DNA from: Planctomycetota bacterium
GTDB lineage: Bacteria; Planctomycetota; Phycisphaerae; Phycisphaerales; SM1A02
Direction of reading: 5' to 3'
Assembly (NCBI GenBank): GCA_027295435.1
Contig: JAPUKX010000145.1
Coordinates: 1-11,096, forward strand
Length of the DNA stretch: 11,096 nt
In this document: positions 6,900 through 11,096 of the stretch, in pieces
Position numbering within the stretch: position 1 is the stretch's first letter
How the letters are laid out: each line of letters begins with the position of its first letter
Program-made: the position numbers and the translations under genes
The notes under the pieces: model-generated
The model's input: the letters and a program-made list of their open reading frames with translations, nothing else
Told to the model about the DNA's origin: nothing
The model's database searches: none

Positions 6900-8032
6900 C
6901 ACCTCTGGAAGATCGGCAGATAGCGCCTTGGCATCTGAAGGATGATCAAGGCCATGGACGTGGCGTACGCCCCGCCGGCGTGATGGTCGAGCCATCCCCC
7001 GTTGCTGGCCTGGCGGGCAAGCAGCTCGTCTCGGACGGCCGGCCACCACGTCTGCCAATACTCGCCGCCGGCGAGGTACATCGACTGAACGGCATAGTAC
7101 TGCCCGTAGTAATAGTGGGCCTGAACAGCATTGCGTTTCCCGGGCAGTGCGGCTCGCATGAGATATTCAAGTCCGCGAGTGATCGAGTCGTCCTCGTGGA
7201 TGCCCGCGTAGAAGAGGCTGGCGACGCCGCCTGCGGTTCGGGGCCAGGCCGACCCGCCCGCTTGAAGCATGTACTTGAAGCCCCCGTCGGGATTCTGGCA
7301 CCGACGCACATACTCAACCGCTCGATCGATCGTCTGCTTGGGCACCTTGATGCCCGCATTGCGAGCCGAGCGCAGAGCCATGATCTGACAGATCGTCACC
7401 GAGATGTCGGCATCGTAGGGAACCGGGTTGTACCGCCACCCGCCCTCGTCATTCTGGGTGCCGACAATCAGGTCAACAGCTTTGACCAAGGCGTCGCGGA
7501 CCCGTTTGTCGCTGGGGTTCATGCCGTAGATCTCTCCGAGAAACAAGGCCGCAAAGCCGTGGCCATACATCGGCCCATGGGATGTATCGGCGGCGAGCAG
7601 CCCGGTCTCGGTGGCGTGGGCCAACACGAACTCCAGGGCGGCGGTGACCTGATCGCCATACTCACCGCGCCCGGGAAGATGCCCATTGGACATAAATGCC
7701 AGCGCACTCAGCGCCGTGATGCCTACGTGCTTGCCGTAGCGCCCACTGCGAAACGACCCGTCGCTATCCTGCTCGCCCTTCAGATACACAAACCCCCCGG
7801 CGATGGCTTCGTCGAGCTTCGCGGTCATCTCACCTTCGGTCGGGTTGTTCTGGGCGCTGCCCTGGGCGCGATCGACATCCGCCGGCTCTTTGACTGCCGG
7901 CTCGACTATCGGTGGGTCCGCGTCAGGCGCTTCCCGATCAGCCGGTCCACTTATCGCCGGCACAAGCATCGCGCAGGTCAGGGTGCTGACCCAGATTCGA
8001 GTCATGGACGTCACTGCGAGGAGGCGCTTCAC
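6899..8032 (-). CDS. Exported alpha/alpha-toroid protein, prenyltransferase/squalene-oxidase repeat type
   Basis: The 377-aa protein has an N-terminal signal or anchor (about 10-29), a Pro/Ala/Asp-rich linker (30-65), then a helical toroid domain. Four QW-like motifs mark it: QDSDGSF (88-94), QNDEGGW (193-199), QNPDGGF (246-252) and QASNGGW (341-347). These repeats occur in squalene-hopene cyclases, protein prenyltransferase beta subunits and other toroid proteins. The cyclase acid motif DxDD is absent; at a comparable place the sequence is DADIS (207-211). A cyclase reaction is therefore unlikely, and it may be a binding or structural protein, or an enzyme with other chemistry. The ending YLPIFQR is one I recall from planctomycete homologues. 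The start is GTG at 8032, inside a GTGA overlap with the previous gene and after a strong AGGAGG site, so the two genes are translationally coupled. Export and toroid fold are well supported; function is not. Confidence 0.88.
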   Translation of the reverse strand: MKRLLAVTSMTRIWVSTLTCAMLVPAISGPADREAPDADPPIVEPAVKEPADVDRAQGSAQNNPTEGEMTAKLDEAIAGGFVYLKGEQDSDGSFRSGRYGKHVGITALSALAFMSNGHLPGRGEYGDQVTAALEFVLAHATETGLLAADTSHGPMYGHGFAALFLGEIYGMNPSDKRVRDALVKAVDLIVGTQNDEGGWRYNPVPYDADISVTICQIMALRSARNAGIKVPKQTIDRAVEYVRRCQNPDGGFKYMLQAGGSAWPRTAGGVASLFYAGIHEDDSITRGLEYLMRAALPGKRNAVQAHYYYGQYYAVQSMYLAGGEYWQTWWPAVRDELLARQASNGGWLDHHAGGAYATSMALIILQMPRRYLPIFQR

Positions 8033-8790
8033 AAAGACCCCTCCTCGGCCAGGCGCTCGTAATACTCCCGCGTGAGCTGCTCGTACAAACTGGAGAATCT
8101 TTCGTTACGCCCCTGAAGCAACATGTCGCGGATACGACCGGGAAGGTGGCCCCACTCCGTTGCGGTCTCTTCGAGAACGCGATTGATCTCCTCGTCGCGG
8201 CGTGGCGGAAGCCCACCGGCCTGAGGGTCTTGAGGAGAAGACGCGCACTGCTTGCAATCGCAGGAGGCAGCGTGCCCGGGCTGAGGTCTGGGCGCGGAAC
8301 GACTTTGCGATCGCCCGCCATCCGGCGGAGGCTTCCCGCCCACTGATCTCAACTTGCGAGCCTGATCGATCAATTCGTCCAGTTTGGATAGGATCTCCTC
8401 CTGAAGGCGCTGCGTGCCAAGGCCGGGATCGAGCTCTAGCTCCAAGAGGTCGGCGCTGATAGTCATCTTTTCCAAGGCCAGGGCAAAGGCGTCAGTGATC
8501 CTGGCTTCGGCAAGGGCGCGCTGAAGCTCCTGCTCGGCGTCGCGCCGGGCCGCCTCGATCGCACTGCGATCCTGTTCTTCACGCTCGAGGCCGAGCAGCT
8601 CGTCCAGCGACGGCGGTGCTTCGTCGGGCAGTTGGGAAGTCCGCTGCTGCCGGCCTGATTCAGCGGTGAGCGCATCACCCTGCGGCGGGGCCGTCGCCTC
8701 GGCAAGCCCCACGGTGGCCAAGGCCAGCAGCGCTGTCGCCGGAGGCGGGAATAGAAACCAGCGGGGTCGTATCGCCATCTTCGCGCTCAT
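8029..8790 (-). CDS. Exported helical protein with CxCxxC motif and WGxLP C-terminal motif, unknown function
   Basis: A 253-aa protein without a named family that I can assign. A hydrophobic stretch rich in Ala/Leu (about 11-33) after a basic start looks like a signal peptide or anchor. Residues 60-150 are charged and helical (LDELLGLEREEQDRS, then long Glu/Arg/Leu runs), probably coiled coil. A Pro/Gly/Ser-rich linker (151-198) contains CDCKQC (C177, C179, C182). The end is TEWGHLPGRIRDMLLQGRNERFSSLYEQLTREYYERL in two pieces (211-229 and 230-247), a pattern I recall from small planctomycete proteins beside DUF4175-like genes. Its ATG overlaps the stop of the upstream large coiled-coil gene (ATGA), and its own stop overlaps the GTG of the toroid gene (GTGA), so it is probably made in step with both. 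A second ATG four codons in is possible. The cysteines might bind metal or form a disulfide; nothing here decides. Confidence 0.85.
   Translation of the reverse strand: MSAKMAIRPRWFLFPPPATALLALATVGLAEATAPPQGDALTAESGRQQRTSQLPDEAPPSLDELLGLEREEQDRSAIEAARRDAEQELQRALAEARITDAFALALEKMTISADLLELELDPGLGTQRLQEEILSKLDELIDQARKLRSVGGKPPPDGGRSQSRSAPRPQPGHAASCDCKQCASSPQDPQAGGLPPRRDEEINRVLEETATEWGHLPGRIRDMLLQGRNERFSSLYEQLTREYYERLAEEGSL
8040..8045 (-). promoter_or_regulatory. Ribosome binding site deciding the GTG start of the toroid gene
   Basis: AGGAGG on the minus strand lies 7 bases before GTG 8032 and inside the end of the previous coding region. It favours this GTG over the ATG nine codons later, which would shorten the N-terminal signal. 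Confidence 0.75.
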
Positions 8791-11096
8791 TGCGGACGCG
8801 CTCCCGGGCTTGAATCGGCTCCGTTAGGTGGCCCCTTGAGCATGTCGAGTACTTGTCGTCCCAGACTCTGTAGCTCGCGTTGTGATCGGCCGAGGTCTCG
8901 CAGGCGTCGGCTACGCTGGGTCGGCTCCAGGTCGGTGCGGCCGTCAATGGCCCGCGTCAGATTATAGACCTGTTCCTGCATGCCCCGCAGCAACCGCAGC
9001 TCGGCCAGTGGCGGGATGAGTCGTGGCTGACCGCCGCCACCACCGCCTCCTTGCTGCTGTGCGAATTCCCCGGGCGGCTCCACGACTTCCTCCAGCGCTT
9101 CGATCAACCAGCCAATGCTGCCAACGATGCGCTGCTGACGCCGGGTCACCTCCATGCCCACCTCTCCCTTGACCAAGTCGTCGATCACCAGACGAGCCCA
9201 ATCATCAAGCAGCGAATGCACATGCGAAAAGACAAGCGACACATTCAGCTCATGTCTTGAAGCGCGAAGCTCATCCAGCCCGAGGCGGATCTCTCCTTGC
9301 GCCCCGCTGAGCCGACGGGCTTCGGTGAGTCGGCGCCGATCAAGCTCACCATCTCCCGCCAACTCGAGGGTTTCGGCGCGCAGAGCGACTTCACGGTCAA
9401 CATATTCGCGATATGCTGCGATGACGTCAGCGCGCTGCCGCCTCATTTCACGTTGTTCGATCACCCGCTCAAGCTGCTCGGCGAGATCCATTGCTTCACG
9501 AAGAAGACCCAGCGAACGGTTCTCCGCGAGCTCCACCTCGCGAGCGTCCAGGGGCTTAGTGCGCAGCACAACGACCGCGGCGCCCTGCGCATCCGCTGCC
9601 CGATCCAGCACGCGGGCAATCCGTCGAGTCTCCTGTGAGGCGGCGCGGGCCAGCGCGGCCACTGCCTGCGTATTCTGATTCAGCCGGATCATCGCCCGAT
9701 CCCGGCCGGGGAACGAACCTGCCTCGACCGCCCTGGCCAGCGCGGTCAGCTCGCTTTCCTGCACGGTGATCAGCTGCTCAATTGATTCAATCAAACTCGC
9801 CAACCGGCGCAGCAGCTCCTCGGCGCTGGCTCGTTTGGACTCGCGAATGTCGTGCAGCATTCGCTGCAGTGTGCGTCGGGCGGCCTGCTGCGCGCCCTGG
9901 GCGGTGCGCATCTGATTCTGCTTGAGGCGATCGGCGGCGCGATCCATCTCCCGCACCAGCTCGCCCTGCTCGCCGGTCGTAGCGGCGGCCCGCATCGCCG
10001 CAGCGCCGTGAGGATCCACGTCTTTGAGGTCTTCTTCCTGACGGTGCAGGTCTTCGATCATCTGCCGGCTTTGTTCACTAAGATCGCCCTGACGCTCAGC
10101 GATGCGGCTCAATTGCGTTCGTTGATCCGTGGTCAGTTCGTCCAACGTTCGCCCGATGGTCTGTCGGCCCAGCGCAGCCGTTTCGACTTCGAGCTTCGTC
10201 TGAGCATCCATAAGGTCTTCAAGCCGCCGCGCGGCAAGCCAGGTATCCTCATCTCGGTCGAGCAATGTAATGAGATCGATCAACTCGTCGCGCACCTCCT
10301 GCTGAGCTCGGACGACGACGCGGTCCTGCGGAGGCGGCTCGCGAAGTTCAAACTCATTACGTGGGCCGGAGCCGGGCGGCCGCACTCCGTCGCGCGGCTG
10401 GTCGTCTCGACCATATTCACGAACACTTGGGGGGATTCGACCGGACGATCCGCCTGGAGCGCCAGTGTGGCTGCGCCGCTCGGCTTGGCGGCCCTCGATC
10501 GCCGCGATGGCCCGATTTGCAGCTCGGCCGGCGAAGTCCAGCAGGTCGCCTGCTTGGCGAACCAACCGGCCAAGCTGCTGGTCATCGAGCCGATTGAGCC
10601 CCATGCGCTGCACGATCCGATCGACCGCCTCGCGCTGAGTGGCGATCCGTGCCCCAGCTTGCGCCTGCGCTCGCTCAACACCCGGCTGCACGCCGTCCCG
10701 GATCACGTCGTCCTGGAGCTCGCGCTGCAACGCCTCAATCCTGATCGCGTTCTGTCGAACCACGCCGAGCTGGCGGCGAAGCCGGGCGGTCAAGTCGAGC
10801 TCGCTGATGATGCGGAGTCGCCGGGCTGGGGAACGGACGAGCGGATGTCTTTGTCCGTCGAGCTCAAACACGTCCTCACCGAAACCGCGCAGAAGCACGA
10901 CGTCGCCTACCGCAAGCTCAAACGAGGCCAGGTCCAGCTCGGCTTCGATTGTCGCCGCTGGTGTGTGAGCGGAGCGGTGGGTCTCCCACAGCGGCTGCTC
11001 GGCCGTGGGTTTCCGGTCACCGCGTTGTCTGCCGGCCTCGAGACCGATCGTGGGCAGGGCGACGGCGTCCAGAGCCTCAGCCGAGACGGGAACGAC
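8787..11096 (-). CDS. Large coiled-coil envelope protein, DUF4175-like, C-terminal part (N-terminus beyond right edge)
   Basis: The frame is open from the right edge to a TGA at 8789-8787: 769 residues, with the true start outside the window. Numbering from the edge, residues 48-100 look beta-rich (AELDLASFELAVGDVVLL, then SPARRLRIISELDL), like the domain that precedes the coiled coil in DUF4175-type proteins. From about 100 to the end it is almost entirely charged helix rich in Arg, Glu, Gln, Leu and Ala, typical of long coiled coil. Breaks are a Gly/Pro/Arg-rich linker (about 155-195) and a run of seven glycines (683-689; 9030-9050). The helical end, PPLAELRLLRGMQEQVYNLTR, split at residue 20, resembles the C-termini I recall from planctomycete homologues. 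N-terminal membrane segments would be expected but lie outside. It is the first visible gene of the coupled cassette and overlaps the next start by ATGA. The family call is from memory of pattern; the reading frame is firm. Confidence 0.8.
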   Translation of the reverse strand, partial: VVPVSAEALDAVALPTIGLEAGRQRGDRKPTAEQPLWETHRSAHTPAATIEAELDLASFELAVGDVVLLRGFGEDVFELDGQRHPLVRSPARRLRIISELDLTARLRRQLGVVRQNAIRIEALQRELQDDVIRDGVQPGVERAQAQAGARIATQREAVDRIVQRMGLNRLDDQQLGRLVRQAGDLLDFAGRAANRAIAAIEGRQAERRSHTGAPGGSSGRIPPSVREYGRDDQPRDGVRPPGSGPRNEFELREPPPQDRVVVRAQQEVRDELIDLITLLDRDEDTWLAARRLEDLMDAQTKLEVETAALGRQTIGRTLDELTTDQRTQLSRIAERQGDLSEQSRQMIEDLHRQEEDLKDVDPHGAAAMRAAATTGEQGELVREMDRAADRLKQNQMRTAQGAQQAARRTLQRMLHDIRESKRASAEELLRRLASLIESIEQLITVQESELTALARAVEAGSFPGRDRAMIRLNQNTQAVAALARAASQETRRIARVLDRAADAQGAAVVVLRTKPLDAREVELAENRSLGLLREAMDLAEQLERVIEQREMRRQRADVIAAYREYVDREVALRAETLELAGDGELDRRRLTEARRLSGAQGEIRLGLDELRASRHELNVSLVFSHVHSLLDDWARLVIDDLVKGEVGMEVTRRQQRIVGSIGWLIEALEEVVEPPGEFAQQQGGGGGGGQPRLIPPLAELRLLRGMQEQVYNLTRAIDGRTDLEPTQRSRRLRDLGRSQRELQSLGRQVLDMLKGPPNGADSSPGARPQ

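Noticed and set aside
9154..9678. Ser/Arg-rich 174-aa frame on the plus strand opposite the coiled-coil gene
   Set aside because: Its composition mirrors the Glu/Arg/Leu codons of the opposite strand and shows no motif or ribosome site.
10896..10898. GTG as possible start of the large coiled-coil gene
   Set aside because: The frame continues without a stop to the window edge and the upstream part encodes what looks like the same beta-rich domain, so the gene starts outside the window.

Overview
The window looks like chromosomal DNA of a GC-rich planctomycete (Planctomycetota; the class cannot be fixed from this stretch). That rests on protein signatures recalled from the phylum, not on a search: an alpha/alpha-toroid protein ending in YLPIFQR, a DUF4175-like coiled-coil protein followed by a small WGxLP helical protein, a beta-repeat protein with an NPCBM-like C-terminus, and a TrpD with GTGGAPKTFN in place of GTGGD. 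Coding density is very high. I see no mobile element, tRNA, rRNA or CRISPR array, and no gap over 300 bases lacks a gene.

Layout, left to right. (1) Positions 1-2102, minus strand: a ComEC/Rec2 DNA-uptake channel gene whose C-terminal end is cut by the left edge. (2) 2240-3340, plus: DNA polymerase III delta-prime (holB), divergent from comEC. (3) 3335-4396, minus: prolipoprotein diacylglyceryl transferase (lgt), whose stop codon interlocks with that of holB in TCATGA. (4) 4515-5639, plus: anthranilate phosphoribosyltransferase (trpD), divergent from lgt. Its last codons form a strong GC hairpin, followed by a short CATCGC/CATCAC-type tandem repeat in the convergent gap. (5) 5718-11096, minus: four genes whose stop and start codons overlap at every junction. 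In transcription order they are a large coiled-coil DUF4175-like protein (N-terminus beyond the right edge), a 253-aa exported helical protein with a CxCxxC motif, a 377-aa exported prenyltransferase/squalene-oxidase-type toroid protein without a DxDD catalytic motif, and a 393-aa exported protein with four similar beta segments and an NPCBM-like end.

Regions 1-4 are housekeeping genes in alternating orientation with no obvious shared function. Region 5 is the notable part: a translationally coupled cassette in which three genes start with apparent signal peptides, and which probably acts in the envelope or periplasm. Its biochemical role is unknown to me. From general knowledge, cassettes of this kind in planctomycetes often follow MoxR-ATPase/DUF58/VWA genes, which would lie beyond the right edge; that cannot be checked here.
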